Shown here in pieces: positions 33,431 through 42,788 of a stretch of DNA of 64,000 nt. The notes beneath the pieces are model-generated. The model saw only the letters and a program-made list of their open reading frames with translations. It was not told the DNA's origin and did no database searches. The stretch lies in assembly GCF_014137975.1 (NCBI RefSeq), contig NZ_JACGWZ010000005.1:248001-312000 (forward strand). The letters run 5' to 3'. The position numbers and the translations under genes were made by a program. Numbering within the stretch: the stretch's first letter is position 1; every line of letters begins with the position of its first letter. The stretch comes from Halosaccharopolyspora lacisalsi (lineage in GTDB: Bacteria; Actinomycetota; Actinomycetes; Mycobacteriales; Pseudonocardiaceae).

Positions 33431-36423
33431 TCACCGCTCGATCCGGAAGGTGGCGAGGCTGGCCGGTCCCTCGAACACCAGGCAGACGTCCCGCCTGCCG
33501 TGCGCACCCGCCAGCGCCGACCGCACCGCGACGTAGCTGTGCTCGTCACCGGTGTCGGGCACGGTGAGCGCACCCAGCTCCCGTCCCGACGGGTCGCCGA
33601 GCCGGACCCCGATCCGGGACGAGCCGGCGGAGTCCTTGGCCACCAGCGCGGTGATCCCGCCCGTGCCGGCCCGGAGGTCGGCGTCGCGGAACCGGATCCA
33701 GCCGCCGCCCTCTCCGGCGGTGACCGCCGTACCGCTCTCCTTGCTCCGGTCGGTCAGCGTGATGTCCGAGTAGTCGTCGAAGGTCTCCGCGGCCGTCTCC
33801 CGGGACAGGTCCCTCGGCGGGATGGATTCGCCGAGTACCCGCAGCGTGCGCCGCTGCCGGATGTCGGCGCTGGAGGCACCGACGAGGAGGTCGTGCGTCG
33901 CCGCTTCGACCACCCACCGGCTGCGGGTGACGTCCCAGTGCGCGAGGTCGGCGGCGTGGAGCGTGAAGGTGACGGACTTGGTCTCACCGGGCTCCAACCG
34001 CACTCGCCGGAAGGCCCGCAACCGCCGGTGGGGTTGCGGGTCGCGGGACTGCCGCTGGTGGGTGTAGAGCTGGACCACCTCGTCCCCGGCCCGGTCGCCG
34101 GTGTTGCGGACCCGCGCGCTCACCCGTACTTCGTCGTGGTCGGTCACCACGGGTTTGCTCAGACTCATGTCGGTGTGGTCGAACCCGGTGTAGGACAGCC
34201 CGTGCCCGAACGGGTACAGCGGTGCCCCGGTGAAGTACTGGTAGGTCCGGCGCGCCTTGATGATGTCGTACTCGAGGATGCTCGGCAGGTCCTCGGCCGA
34301 GCGGTACCAGGTCTGCGTGAGTCGTCCGGCCGGGTTCGCCGCACCGAAGAGCACGTCGGCCAGCGCGTTGCCGGTTTCCGCTCCCGCGTGCGTGGTCCAC
34401 ACGATCGCGGGCACGTTGTCCTGCGCCCACGTGATCGTGGCCGGGTAGCTGTTCTCCAGCACCAGCACGGTGTTGCTGTTGGCCCGAAGCACCCGTTCGA
34501 GCAGCGCCTGTTGTGACGGAGCCAGACTCATGCTGTGCCGGTCGTCGGCCTCGCGGCCGTTGATGAGCGGCATGCTGCCCGCCACGACCACCACGACATC
34601 GGCCGCCCCGGCCACTTCGCTCGCCTCGTCGCTGCCGCTGCGCACCACCTCGCGGGTGAACGTGGTGGCCGAGTCCGGAGAGGAGGCGGCGACGGTCAGT
34701 CGCCCGTCGCTTTCGACCACCACGTACGTCCTGTCGCCGAACCACTCCTGCCGGGCGTCGTTGCCCGCGTACTCCAGCACGTGGCCCCCGCCGTGGGCGA
34801 CCAGCTTGAACTGCTGTTGCACGTTCCAGCCGTTGGGCTGTTCGGCGTCGTTGACCAGCGCGCGGTCCGAGCCGCAGGAGACGACCTTGCCGTTGGACAC
34901 GGCGCGCAGCGTCACGATGTCCTCGCCCCAGCCGAAGACGTCGAACCGCGTCCGGTCACCGGTGGCGGAGGTGACCGCCAGTGGCGCCGCATCCGGCGTG
35001 GCCGTGACGTGGCGGCCGTCCGGTGCCTTGAGCGCGATTCGGTCCACGCCCTCGCTCGAAGTCACCGTGGCGTTCGCGCCGAGCTTGGCCGTGATGCCGC
35101 GCAGCGGTGTCACCTCGTAGGGCAGTGCCCCGGAGTACCAGTCGGTGTAGAGCGTGTCGGAGAGCTGGCCGATGACGGCGACCCGGCGATTCCGGTCGCG
35201 CTCCAACGGCAGGGTGCCGTGGTCGTTCTTCAGCAGCACGATCGCCTGCGTCGCGGTCTCCCTGGCCAGCGCGCGATGGTCGGGGCTGTCCACGGCCTCC
35301 TTGCCGATCCGCCCGTACGGACCGCCGTTCGGGTCGAACTCGCCGAGGCGGAACCGCACGCTGAGGACGTGGCGCACCGCTTCGTCCACGTCCGACTCGG
35401 CGAGCAGGCCCTCGGCGAGCGCGGTGTTGATCGCGGTGATCGTCTCGCCGGAGTCGGTGTCGTCGACGGTGAAGCTGTCCAGTCCGGCCTTGAGGATCGC
35501 CGCGTCGGCTTCCGGCTGGGTCGCGTGGTAATGCTGGCTGTTCGTGAGGTTGTTCGGGCCACCGGCGTCGGTGACGTGGAACAGCGTTCGTGTCGCCCAG
35601 GAGCGCAGCAGCTCGTCGAAGTCGTGGTGGACGGTCATCGGTCTGCCGTTGACCAGGTTGTACGACGACATCGCACCGGTGACCGCATCGGCCGACAGGG
35701 CGGGCTTGAACGCCGCGTCGTCGTACTCGTGCTTGACGCGGGGCGGCAGCATCGTCGACGTGGTGGTGCGGTGGCTCTCGTTGTTGTAGCCCACGTAGTG
35801 CTTGACCACGGGCGCGGCACGCAGGTGATCGAGGTCCTCGCCCTGGATGCCCCGCCCGTATGCGGTGGAGATCGCACCGGTGAGGTGCGGGTCCTCGGAG
35901 TAGCCCTCCTCGTTGCGGCCCCACCTCGGGTCGCGCAGCAGGTTCACCACCGGTGTCCACAGTTGCAGACTCCAGAGGGCGGGGTTCTCCGAGTGGAAGC
36001 CGCGCGCCTCGGTACCGACGGCCCCGCCGACGCGCTCGACCAGTTCGGGATTCCACGTGCTGGCCAGGCCGAGTGCCTGCGGAAACACCGTGGCCGTCGC
36101 GGTGACCACCGCACCGCCGTCGGTCTTGTCGGTGGTCCACGCCACGCCGTGCAGTGCTTCGGTTCCGGTCTTGAACTCGGCGAGGCCGACCGGGGGACGG
36201 CCGGCTGGTACTGGTGCAGTAAGGCGACCTTCTCGTCGAGAGTGAGTCTGCGCAGCAGGTCCTCGACCCGTACGTCCACCGGGAGCGCGGAATCACCGAA
36301 GGCGGCGGCTTCGGCCGTGGCGAACCGGGACGGCGTCGGCGCCAGTGCCGGAGCGACCGCGGCACCGGCGGCCAGGGAGAGCAAGCGGCGACGGGAAAAC
36401 GAATTCGACGGTACGGAACGCAT
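33431..36423 (-). pseudogene. Tat-exported GH3 beta-glucosidase with CBM6-like tail, frameshifted near the N-terminus
   Basis: Start ATG 36423 (MRSVPSNSFSRRRLLSL), with GGAGG upstream. The first ~75 codons encode a Tat signal (SRRRLLSLAAGAAVAPALA) and the GH3 N-terminal VEDLLRRLTLDEKVALLHQY. Frame is lost at a C5 run (minus strand; G5 at 36192-36196): one more C restores VGLAEFKTGTEALHGV and the 900-residue remainder. GH3 features: FHVTDAGGPNNL (nucleophile Asp region), GH3 C-terminal domain, fibronectin-III-like domain, and a C-terminal carbohydrate-binding segment (FDDYSDITL). Extracellular hydrolysis of beta-glucosides or cello-oligosaccharides. A one-base sequencing error would turn it into an intact gene. 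Confidence 0.8.
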
Positions 36424-36457
36424 GGACGCAAACCACCTCCGAAAGTGTCGAAAATTC

Positions 36458-36473
36458 GTCGAAACGCTTCGAC
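36458..36473. promoter_or_regulatory. LacI-type operator, GH3 side
   Basis: GTCGAAACGCTTCGAC, a 16-bp palindrome with one non-complementary pair (positions 7/10) and the GC-centred CG core typical of LacI-family sites; 35 bp from the GH3 start codon. Confidence 0.6.
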
Positions 36474-36641
36474 ACTCATTCGACTGCTCCGCTCCCACGA
36501 GGAGCACGATGAGCGAGACCCTGGCATCGTTCCACTGTCGGAGTCAATGATTTTTCCTCGAACGGACGCACTCGTGGAACATCGGTGTCGGGATCCTTGT
36601 GTTCGTCGCCGAGCCGTCCTAACGTCGATCGATCGGAAGTG

Positions 36642-36655
36642 TCGATGCGCTTCGA
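36642..36655. promoter_or_regulatory. LacI-type operator, GH12 side
   Basis: TCGATGCGCTTCGA, with TCGA outer arms and GCGC core, only one non-complementary pair. It shares the TCGA-N6-TCGA scaffold of the site at 36458, 79 bp before the GH12 start. Confidence 0.5.
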
Positions 36656-36733
36656 TTCACCGAGTTTTCCCGGTCCGGTCGAAAGCGATCGACCGCGATC
36701 GGGTGAACGAGAAGAGATCGGAAGGTGAGTGAC

Positions 36734-37429
36734 GTGCGATTACCGACTCGCTGGGCGACAGTGCTGCTGACCTTACTCGTGGCGCTCGGCTTGAGCGCCA
36801 CCGCGGCCAACGCGGCCGTGTGGTCGTCCTCGGACAAGTGGGCCACCTGGTCCGACGGTGGATACACGGTGCGCAACAACATCTGGGACAGTGGTGCCGG
36901 ACCGCAGACGATCTGGGCGAACTCCTACGGCAACTGGGGCGTCTCGGCCGATCACCCCGACACCGGTGGAGTCAAGGCCTATCCGCACTCGGGAAGGATC
37001 ATCGACAAGAGGCTCAGCGAGCTGAACAGTCTGAAGAGCAGTTTCGACGTCAGCGTGCCCGCGGACGGATCCTATGCCACCGCCTACGACATCTGGTGCG
37101 ACGACTACGGTTACGAGATCATGCTGTGGGCGAACCAGAACGGTCCGGTCGGCCCCATCGGTTCCCAGCGGGCCACCGTCTCCGTCGGTGGCCACAGTTG
37201 GGACGTGTACAAGGGATCGAACGGGTCGAACGCGGTGTTCTCCTTCGTCCGGAACGGGGACGCGAATGCCGGAACCGTGGACATCAAGGCGGTGCTGAAC
37301 TGGATCGCCGATCGTGGTTGGTTCAGTGACGACGTGTCGGTGCAGGACGTTCAGTTCGGATTCGAGATCACCTCATCCAGCGGGGGGCTCGAGTTCGTCA
37401 GCAACAGTTATTCGGTGACCTCGAGCTGA
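36734..37429 (+). CDS. Secreted GH12 endoglucanase
   Basis: 231 residues from GTG 36734; GGAAGG at 36719-36725 gives an 8-nt spacing to it, favouring it over GTG 36725. Sec signal peptide with cleavage likely after SATAANA. The mature protein starts AVWSSSDKWATWSDGGYTVRNN, the GH12 entry. The catalytic Glu nucleophile is in YEIMLWANQNG and the acid/base Glu in FGFEITSSSGG. It hydrolyses internal beta-1,4-glucan or xyloglucan bonds outside the cell. With GH3 it would take cellulose-type material to glucose. No carbohydrate-binding module is attached. Confidence 0.9.
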   Translation: MRLPTRWATVLLTLLVALGLSATAANAAVWSSSDKWATWSDGGYTVRNNIWDSGAGPQTIWANSYGNWGVSADHPDTGGVKAYPHSGRIIDKRLSELNSLKSSFDVSVPADGSYATAYDIWCDDYGYEIMLWANQNGPVGPIGSQRATVSVGGHSWDVYKGSNGSNAVFSFVRNGDANAGTVDIKAVLNWIADRGWFSDDVSVQDVQFGFEITSSSGGLEFVSNSYSVTSS

Positions 37430-37448
37430 GGTGAATTTCGGAAGTGGT

Positions 37449-37487
37449 GTGCGCCCGGCCGGACCCGGGGGTCACGGCCGGGCGCAC
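37449..37487 (+). terminator. Terminator after GH12
   Basis: Perfect 12-bp stem GTGCGCCCGGCC / GGCCGGGCGCAC with a 15-nt loop, 20 bp after the stop, followed by CGTTTC. Confidence 0.65.
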
Positions 37488-37491
37488 CGTT

Positions 37492-38346
37492 TCACGCCCG
37501 CGACCGGCACCGGGCGCGAGGTAGCGGAGCCGGGCCAGTGCCGGTGACGACGGTGTTGGAAACGGTGCCGATGCCCTGCGCGGTGAGGGTGACGGTGTCG
37601 CCGGGTCTCAGCGGTGGCGGGTCCTGGCGTCCGCGCTCGCCCCACAGTTCGGCCAGGCGGCCGCCGTTGCCGCAAGTTCCGGAGCCGAGCACGTCACCGG
37701 GACGGATCCGGGTGCCTCGTGAGGCGTAGGCGGCCATCTCCTCGAACGTCCAGCTCATGCTGGACAGCAGGTCCGTGCCGACGGTTTCCCCGTTGAGCTC
37801 GGCGGTGAGCTCCAGGCGCAGGAAGCCGTCGGTGTCGCGGTGCGGTTCCAGTTCGTCGGCGCTGACCAGGAAAGGGCCGAGGGTGCCCGCGGTGTCCTTG
37901 CCCTTGCAGGGACCGAGACCCACCTGCATCTCGGTGGACTGCAGGTCGCGGGCGGACCAGTCGTTGAAGATCGCGTAGCCGACGATGTGCTCGCGTGCTC
38001 GCTCGGGTGTGAGGTCCTCGCCCTCGCGCGCCCACGACGGCGGCCACCTCGAGTTCGAAGTCCAGGGCGTCCGAGCCGGGCGGCACGGGCACCTCGTCGT
38101 GGGGGCCGATGACCGAGTGCGGGTTCGTGAAGTAGAAGGTCGGGGCGGCGTACCAGGCGTCCGGCACCCCGGCCGTGCCGTCGACGCTGCGGCGCACGCC
38201 CTCGACGTGCTCCTCGAAGGTCAGGAAGTCCCGGATCGTCGTGGGGTCGAGGGGCGGCAGCAGGCGTACTCGGGACGTGTGGAGTCCGTCCGGAGCCTCC
38301 GCGGCGGCTCCGGCCTCCAGCAACGCGTCGAGTCCGCCACCGGAGC
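37492..38346 (-). pseudogene. Fumarylacetoacetate hydrolase (FAH)-family remnant
   Basis: The FAH core is recognisable: VRLLPPLDPTTIRDFLTFEEH, then FYFTNPHSVIGP, then DFELEVAAVVG. The frame then shifts near 38024-38032 (one extra G or two missing bases in a GCGC run). In the other frame the conserved AIFNDWSARDLQ, MQVGLGPCKGKD, LGPFLV and RPGDVLGSGTCGN follow to 37492. The first ~45 residues of a normal FAH protein are missing, because the frame runs in from a truncated amidohydrolase at about 38347. FAH enzymes cleave or decarboxylate acylpyruvate-type intermediates. Decayed, probably non-functional. Confidence 0.78.
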
Positions 38347-38946
38347 GGATCAGTTCCCGGAGCACGCCCGGGTCGTGGACCAGCGAGTCGAACCGGAGGC
38401 GTCGCAGGTAGCTGCTGGGCGGATGCGCGCAGTGCGCGCGGGCGTCGGTGCGGGTCCACCAGGCGTGGTCGGAGCGGCCGATGTGGGTGGGCAGATAGCC
38501 GCCACCGTGCGCGGCGACGACCTTCAGCTCCGGGTGGCGGTCCAGAACACCGGAGAAGATCAGGTGGGAGAGCGCCACCGCGTTCTCGGTGGGCTGACCG
38601 ACCGTGTTGGACAGGTACTACTGGTTCAGCCGCTCGTCGAGGTGCAACCGAAGGGATGGAGGAACAGGATCGCCCCGGTTTCCTCGGCGCGCGCCCAGAA
38701 CGGTTCGTAGGCCGGATCGGACAGCTCGCGGCCCGGTGCGTGGCTGGAGAGCTCCACTCCGAGCAGGCCGAGGTCGAGGGCGTGCTCCAGCAACCGGACC
38801 GTCGACTCGGGGTGTTGCAGCGGGACCAGCCCGAGCCCGCGGAGCCGTTCGGGCGCCGACGCGCAGTGCGAGGCGGTGGACTCGTTGGCCAGCCGGTGCG
38901 CTCGCACCGCGAGCTGCTCGTCGGCCCAGTAGTGGTAGTGCTGCAT
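38347..38946 (-). pseudogene. Truncated amidohydrolase (ACMSD-like) remnant fused to FAH
   Basis: Minus-strand remnant. Its front part begins near MQHYHYWADEQLAVRA, equivalent to the middle of PF04909 amidohydrolases, so the first ~100 residues are absent (cut off by the divergent LysR gene). A one-base deletion near 38647 breaks HPFGC-T from DERLNQ; in the recovered frame a TAG at 38618-38620 replaces the second-last Tyr of LNQYYLSN. The remainder, VALSHLIFSGVLDRHPELKVV and AHGGGYLPTHIGR, is typical. Its C-terminus is missing and the frame reads into FAH codons after VLRELI, which marks a deletion. Confidence 0.72.
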
Positions 38947-38976
38947 GCGTCGTATTCGTGGGATGGATGATTATCG

Positions 38977-39891
38977 GTGAACCTGGACGCACTCGACCTC
39001 AACCTGGTGCCGGTCCTGCGAGCGCTGCTGGGGGAGCGCAACGTCACCAGAGCGGGCAGCAGGGTCGGGCTGAGCCAGCCCGCGACCAGTGCCGCGCTGG
39101 CGTGACTGCGCCGCCCCTCCGACGACGACCTGCTGTCCCGGTCGGGCAACAACTACCGCCTGACCCCGCTGGGCGCGACCCTGCTGGACCGGGTCGCTTC
39201 GGCCCACGACGTGCTGGAGCGGTTGTTCGACACGCACAACCTCTTCGACCCCGCCACGGCCGACACCGAGTTCACCTTCACCACCTCGGACTACGCGCTG
39301 ACGGTCTTCGGTGAACCCCTCTCCCGCGCGGTCCACGCCGAAGCCCCCGGCGTGCGGCTGCGCTTCCACCAGATCACCGTGCCCGCCGTGGACGACATCG
39401 GAGCCACCCTCGCCGGCACCGACGGGCTGTTCATGCCGCACGGATACCTCGCCGGCTACCCTTCGGTCGACCTCTACGAGGACCGCTGGTCGTGCATGGT
39501 CGCCGCGGACAACGCCGGAGTCGATGAGCACCTCACCCGAGAGCATCTCGCCCGGCTGCCCTGGGTGGTGCTGCACCACCGGCCCACCGACTACGCGCCC
39601 GCCCTGCGGCAACTGACCATCCTGGGCGTCGAGCCCCACGTCGACGTCGTCGTGGAGAACTTCCAGTCCATGCCGTTCCTCGTGGCGGGCACCGACCGGA
39701 TCGCGCTCATCCAGGAACGCCTCGCACGCAAGATCGCGCCCGCCGCCGAGGTCCGGCTGCTGGAATGCCCGTTCGAGGTCGTACCGGTCAAGGAGGCGAT
39801 GCGGTGGCACCCCACCCACCGCCAGGACGCACGTCACCAGTGGCTGCGGGACATCGTCGCGCGGGTGGGCGATCAGGTCACGGCTCATTAG
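38977..39891 (+). pseudogene. LysR-family regulator with in-frame TGA
   Basis: GTG 38977 starts a LysR HTH (LDALDLNLVPVLRALLGERN and GLSQPATSAALA). Codon 43 (39103-39105) is TGA where an Arg codon is expected (AALA-x-LRR); the frame continues without interruption through DDDLLSRSGNNYRLTPLGA and an intact effector domain (FTTSDYALTVFGEPL and VVENFQSMPFLVAGTDRIALIQERLA) to 39891. One point mutation (CGA or CGG to TGA) explains it. It is divergent from the decayed amidohydrolase-FAH remnant, so the regulator and its presumed targets are lost together. Confidence 0.8.
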
Positions 39892-39966
39892 CGGCGCGCG
39901 GAAGGCACGGTGCCGAGCCGTACCGCCGCTCTCGTCGCGCACCGGCCGGACCGAGGGACGAGAGCA

Positions 39967-40479
39967 TCACACGCCGGTCGCGCCGTCGATGCGTTCGCGG
40001 ATGAGGTCGGCGTGACCGTTGTGGCGGGCGTATTCGCCGATCATGTGCAGGTGGATCCACCGCAGGGTGACTTCGCCGCCCATGAACGGACTGGTTCGTT
40101 CCGGATCCAGACCGGCGCAGTTGGCCCGGGCGCGGGTGACCTCGTTCTCCCAGGTCGCTTGGGCGTCCTCGAACGTGATGTCGGCGGAGAGGTCGAACCC
40201 GCCGTCGCGATCGTGGGGATCGGCCTGCGGGTCGTGGATCGGTGGGGCTTGCTCACCCGTCAGCACGCGACGGAACCAGTTCCGCTCGACTTCGGCCATG
40301 TGCTGGACGAGACCGAGCAAGGTCAGCGGTGAAGGTGGCGCGGAGGTGCTGCGGAGCTGCTCGTTCGTGAGCCCTTCGCACTTCACGAGCAGCGTGGCCC
40401 GTTGGAAGTCGAGCCAGCCCTCCAGCGTGGTGCGCTCATCGGCCTTGAGCGGTGGCGTCGTGCGATCGGTGGTCGTCAT
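39967..40479 (-). CDS. DinB/DUF664 family protein
   Basis: 170 residues. Helical-bundle protein with [24 protein letters not shown] and [26 protein letters not shown], the three-histidine metal site pattern of DinB/DUF664 proteins. Some relatives are mycothiol- or bacillithiol-dependent transferases; no specific substrate is visible. The codons for [10 protein letters not shown] cover the segment that recurs at 40569. Complete. Confidence 0.88.
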   Translation of the reverse strand: MTTTDRTTPPLKADERTTLEGWLDFQRATLLVKCEGLTNEQLRSTSAPPSPLTLLGLVQHMAEVERNWFRRVLTGEQAPPIHDPQADPHDRDGGFDLSADITFEDAQATWENEVTRARANCAGLDPERTSPFMGGEVTLRWIHLHMIGEYARHNGHADLIRERIDGATGV

Positions 40480-40568
40480 GAGCGTAGATCATGCCATCGG
40501 GTTCGACGCGATCTCGCCGTGGCGCCCCTGGGCACGGATCGGCGCGGTCGGTCGGCGGGCCACCGCCC

Positions 40569-40611
40569 GTGAACGGACCGGTTCGTTCCGGACCCGGACC
40601 GGTGCGGTCGG
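40569..40611 (+). repeat. Diverged copy of a 43-bp segment of the DinB gene
   Basis: This intergenic stretch begins GTGAACGGACCGGTTCGTTC and aligns base-for-base with 40082-40124 inside the DinB gene. The differences I count are almost all transitions (about eight). It may be a fragment left by duplication. Confidence 0.45.
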
Positions 40612-40639
40612 GCGCGAAAGGCCTCCTCGCTCGCGCTCG

Positions 40640-41089
40640 TCACCGTAGCGGGAGTTCGGCGTCCTGCTCCTGCTGAGCGCGGGGACCGAAGACGCGCCGC
40701 TCCGTTTCGGTGATGGGGATGTCGTTGATGCTGGATTCCCGTCGGCTCATCAGCCCGTCGGGGGCGAACTCCCACAGTTCGTTGCCGTAACTGCGCCACC
40801 ACTGTCCTGCCGCGTCGTGGCACTCGTACTGGTAGCGCACCGCGATCCGGTTGTCGCGGAAGGCCCACAGCTCCTTGCGCAGGGCGTAGTCCTGCTCGCG
40901 GCTCCACTTTTGGCGCAGGAACTCCACGATCTCCTCGCGGCCGGTGAGGAACCGGTCGCGGTTGCGCCACACGGAGTCCTTTGTGTAGGCCAGCGCGACC
41001 CGCTCGGGATCGCAGGTGTTCCAGGCGTCCTCGGCGGCCTGGACCTTGTCGCGCGCGGACTGTTCGTCGAACGGCGGTCGTGGTGTCAC
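40640..41089 (-). CDS. SnoaL-like DUF1348 protein
   Basis: 149 residues from GTG 41089, with GAGGAG 7 bp upstream; longer in-frame readings to 41224 would run through two operator palindromes and are rejected. The DUF1348 (NTF2/SnoaL-like) core is clear: [43 protein letters not shown], and [24 protein letters not shown]. The fold is a cone-shaped barrel that in relatives binds or isomerises small molecules. Function unknown. Confidence 0.88.
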   Translation of the reverse strand: MTPRPPFDEQSARDKVQAAEDAWNTCDPERVALAYTKDSVWRNRDRFLTGREEIVEFLRQKWSREQDYALRKELWAFRDNRIAVRYQYECHDAAGQWWRSYGNELWEFAPDGLMSRRESSINDIPITETERRVFGPRAQQEQDAELPLR

Positions 41090-41117
41090 GGTTCGCTCCT
41101 CGTCGGTGGTCCCGTGG

Positions 41118-41135
41118 CGAGAACGATCGTTCTCG
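41118..41135. promoter_or_regulatory. TetR-type operator 1 upstream of DUF1348
   Basis: Perfect 18-bp palindrome CGAGAACGATCGTTCTCG, centred 34 bp from a second copy at 41153-41168 (about three helical turns). It lies just before the DUF1348 gene start. The GAACGATCGTTC core is of the kind bound by TetR-family repressors. Confidence 0.7.
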
Positions 41136-41152
41136 GTGTGTCGACCATCGTA

Positions 41153-41168
41153 GAGAACGATCGCTCTC
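41153..41168. promoter_or_regulatory. TetR-type operator 2
   Basis: GAGAACGATCGCTCTC, one mismatched pair relative to the perfect palindrome at 41118. Same orientation and core. No TetR gene lies next to it. Confidence 0.6.
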
Positions 41169-41242
41169 GATCGCGGCCCACGGGCTGCCGGCGTGGACGA
41201 GGTCCGCGTCGTTCCGGCTGTCACACCGCCACGACGACGCGT

Positions 41243-42784
41243 TCACCGGCGGGAGGCGCGTTTCGAGCGTCGCCGGAGGCGGCGCGAGGCCAGCGTGGCG
41301 AAGGCCTTGTAGTTGCGACGTGGCCGGGGAAGTCGACCCGCGATGGCGTCGTCGAGCAAGGAGCCGACGGTTTCCCGAGCGCAGACCTTGTTGGTGCCGA
41401 TACCTCCCGAGGGGCCACGCTTGATCCAGCCCACGACGTAGGTCCCCGGGCGTTCGTTCACACGTCCGCCCGTGTGGGGGATGGTCCCGGACTCCTCGTC
41501 GAAGGGCAGACCGTGGAGCCGAGTCCCGCGATAACCGACCGCCCGGATCATCCGACCGGCTCTGATCTCCACGTCGTCGGTGCTTCCGGTGACCCGGAGT
41601 CCGCGGACCTCCGTGTCGCCGACGAGTTCGACGGGCGCGGAGTGGAAGCGGAGCACGACGCGACGGTGTCCGTGCTCCGGTGGCACGGACCAGTCGACGG
41701 CCTCGCGCGGGAGGCCCTGAAGCAGCCCGGCCTTGTCGTCGGGATCCGCCGCGTCGATGGTGTGCCCGATTCGCGGGTCGTGGGAGTCCACCGTCAGCTC
41801 GACGCCCTCCAGCTGCGTGATCCCGAGCAGCTCGGGGCGGGTGTAGGCGGCCGTCTCGGGGCCGCGACGTCCGAGGAGCACCACCTCGCGGACCTTGCTC
41901 GACCGGAGCTTGGCGAGAACCGCGGGGGCGATCGTGGTGTCCTCCAGCGTGCTCGGGTCCGTGGTCAGGATCCGGGCCGCGTCGAGGGCGACGTTGCCGG
42001 TGCCGACGACGACCACCCGCTCGGCCGAGAGATCGATCGCGTCGGCCGAGACGTCCGGGTGGTCGTTGTACCAGGCCACCACCGTCGTCGCCGCGACGCT
42101 GCCGGTCAGGTCCTCGCCGCGGATGTCGAGCCGACGCGCGGACGAGGCCCCCACAGCGTAGATCACGGCGTCGTGGTGCGCGGTCAGTTCGTCGATGGTG
42201 ACGTCTTTTCCGACCTCGAGGCCCAGGTGCATCTTGAGCCGGGGGTGGGTGTGGAAGCGGGCGAACGTCTCGCTGATCTGCTTCGTCGAGAGGTGATCGG
42301 GTGCGACGCCGTACCGCACGAGTCCGCCGGCCTCCGGCAGCCGGTCGATCAGGGTGACCCGTGCGTTCGTGTTCAGCAGCAGGTCCTCCACGGCGTACAT
42401 CCCCGCGGGGCCGGTCCCCACGACCGCGATGTCGAGCGGCGCGAAGTCGCTGGGGATGCTGCGGTCGAAGACCGGCTGGCTCCAGCTGTGGAAGTTCGGC
42501 CCCGGGGCGGGTTCGTTCGACGGCTGCGGCTGGTCCGCGTAGTAGTCGGCGTTGACCTGGGCGTAGGCCTGGAGCGGCCCGGTCAGGTTCTCCACCGGGA
42601 AGATCGCGCCGACCGGGCACGCGTCCGCGCAGGCACCGCAGTCGATGCACGTCTGCGGATCGACGTAGAGCATCTCGGTCGTGCCGAAGTCCGGTTCGTC
42701 GGGCCTCGGGTGGATGCAGTTGACCGGGCAGACCGACACGCACGAGGCGTCGCTGCAGCAGGTTTGGGTGATCGCGTACGCCAT
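41243..42784 (-). CDS. Ferredoxin-fused NADP+ reductase (FprB-like)
   Basis: 513 residues. Residues 1-70 are an N-terminal ferredoxin-like part with CCSDASCVSVCPVNC and TCIDCGACADACPVG, i.e. two cluster-binding sets. From about 115 follows an FprA-type flavoprotein: AVVGTGPAGMYAVEDLL (FAD), VVVVGTGNVALDAARIL (NADP), and WIKRGPSGGIGTNKVCARETV near the end. It transfers electrons from NADPH to its own or another ferredoxin. The stop-to-start gap to the diiron oxygenase upstream is 4 bp, so they are one operon, as in the mycobacterial Rv0885-fprB pair. Basic tail (RRLRRRSKRASRR). Confidence 0.9.
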   Translation of the reverse strand: MAYAITQTCCSDASCVSVCPVNCIHPRPDEPDFGTTEMLYVDPQTCIDCGACADACPVGAIFPVENLTGPLQAYAQVNADYYADQPQPSNEPAPGPNFHSWSQPVFDRSIPSDFAPLDIAVVGTGPAGMYAVEDLLLNTNARVTLIDRLPEAGGLVRYGVAPDHLSTKQISETFARFHTHPRLKMHLGLEVGKDVTIDELTAHHDAVIYAVGASSARRLDIRGEDLTGSVAATTVVAWYNDHPDVSADAIDLSAERVVVVGTGNVALDAARILTTDPSTLEDTTIAPAVLAKLRSSKVREVVLLGRRGPETAAYTRPELLGITQLEGVELTVDSHDPRIGHTIDAADPDDKAGLLQGLPREAVDWSVPPEHGHRRVVLRFHSAPVELVGDTEVRGLRVTGSTDDVEIRAGRMIRAVGYRGTRLHGLPFDEESGTIPHTGGRVNERPGTYVVGWIKRGPSGGIGTNKVCARETVGSLLDDAIAGRLPRPRRNYKAFATLASRRLRRRSKRASRR

Positions 42785-42788
42785 GGGA

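Larger units (their letters stand above)
36424..36733. promoter_or_regulatory. Divergent promoter region of GH3 and GH12 genes with two LacI-type palindromes
   Basis: 310 bp without genes. Contains palindromes at 36458-36473 and 36642-36655 (listed separately) and an AT-richer central part near 36547-36554 (TTTTTCCT). No LacI regulator gene is nearby in this window. Confidence 0.6.

Noticed and set aside
40491-40676. Plus-strand frame between DinB and DUF1348 genes
   Set aside because: Its translation is basic low-complexity and includes the duplicated 43-bp fragment; no start signal.
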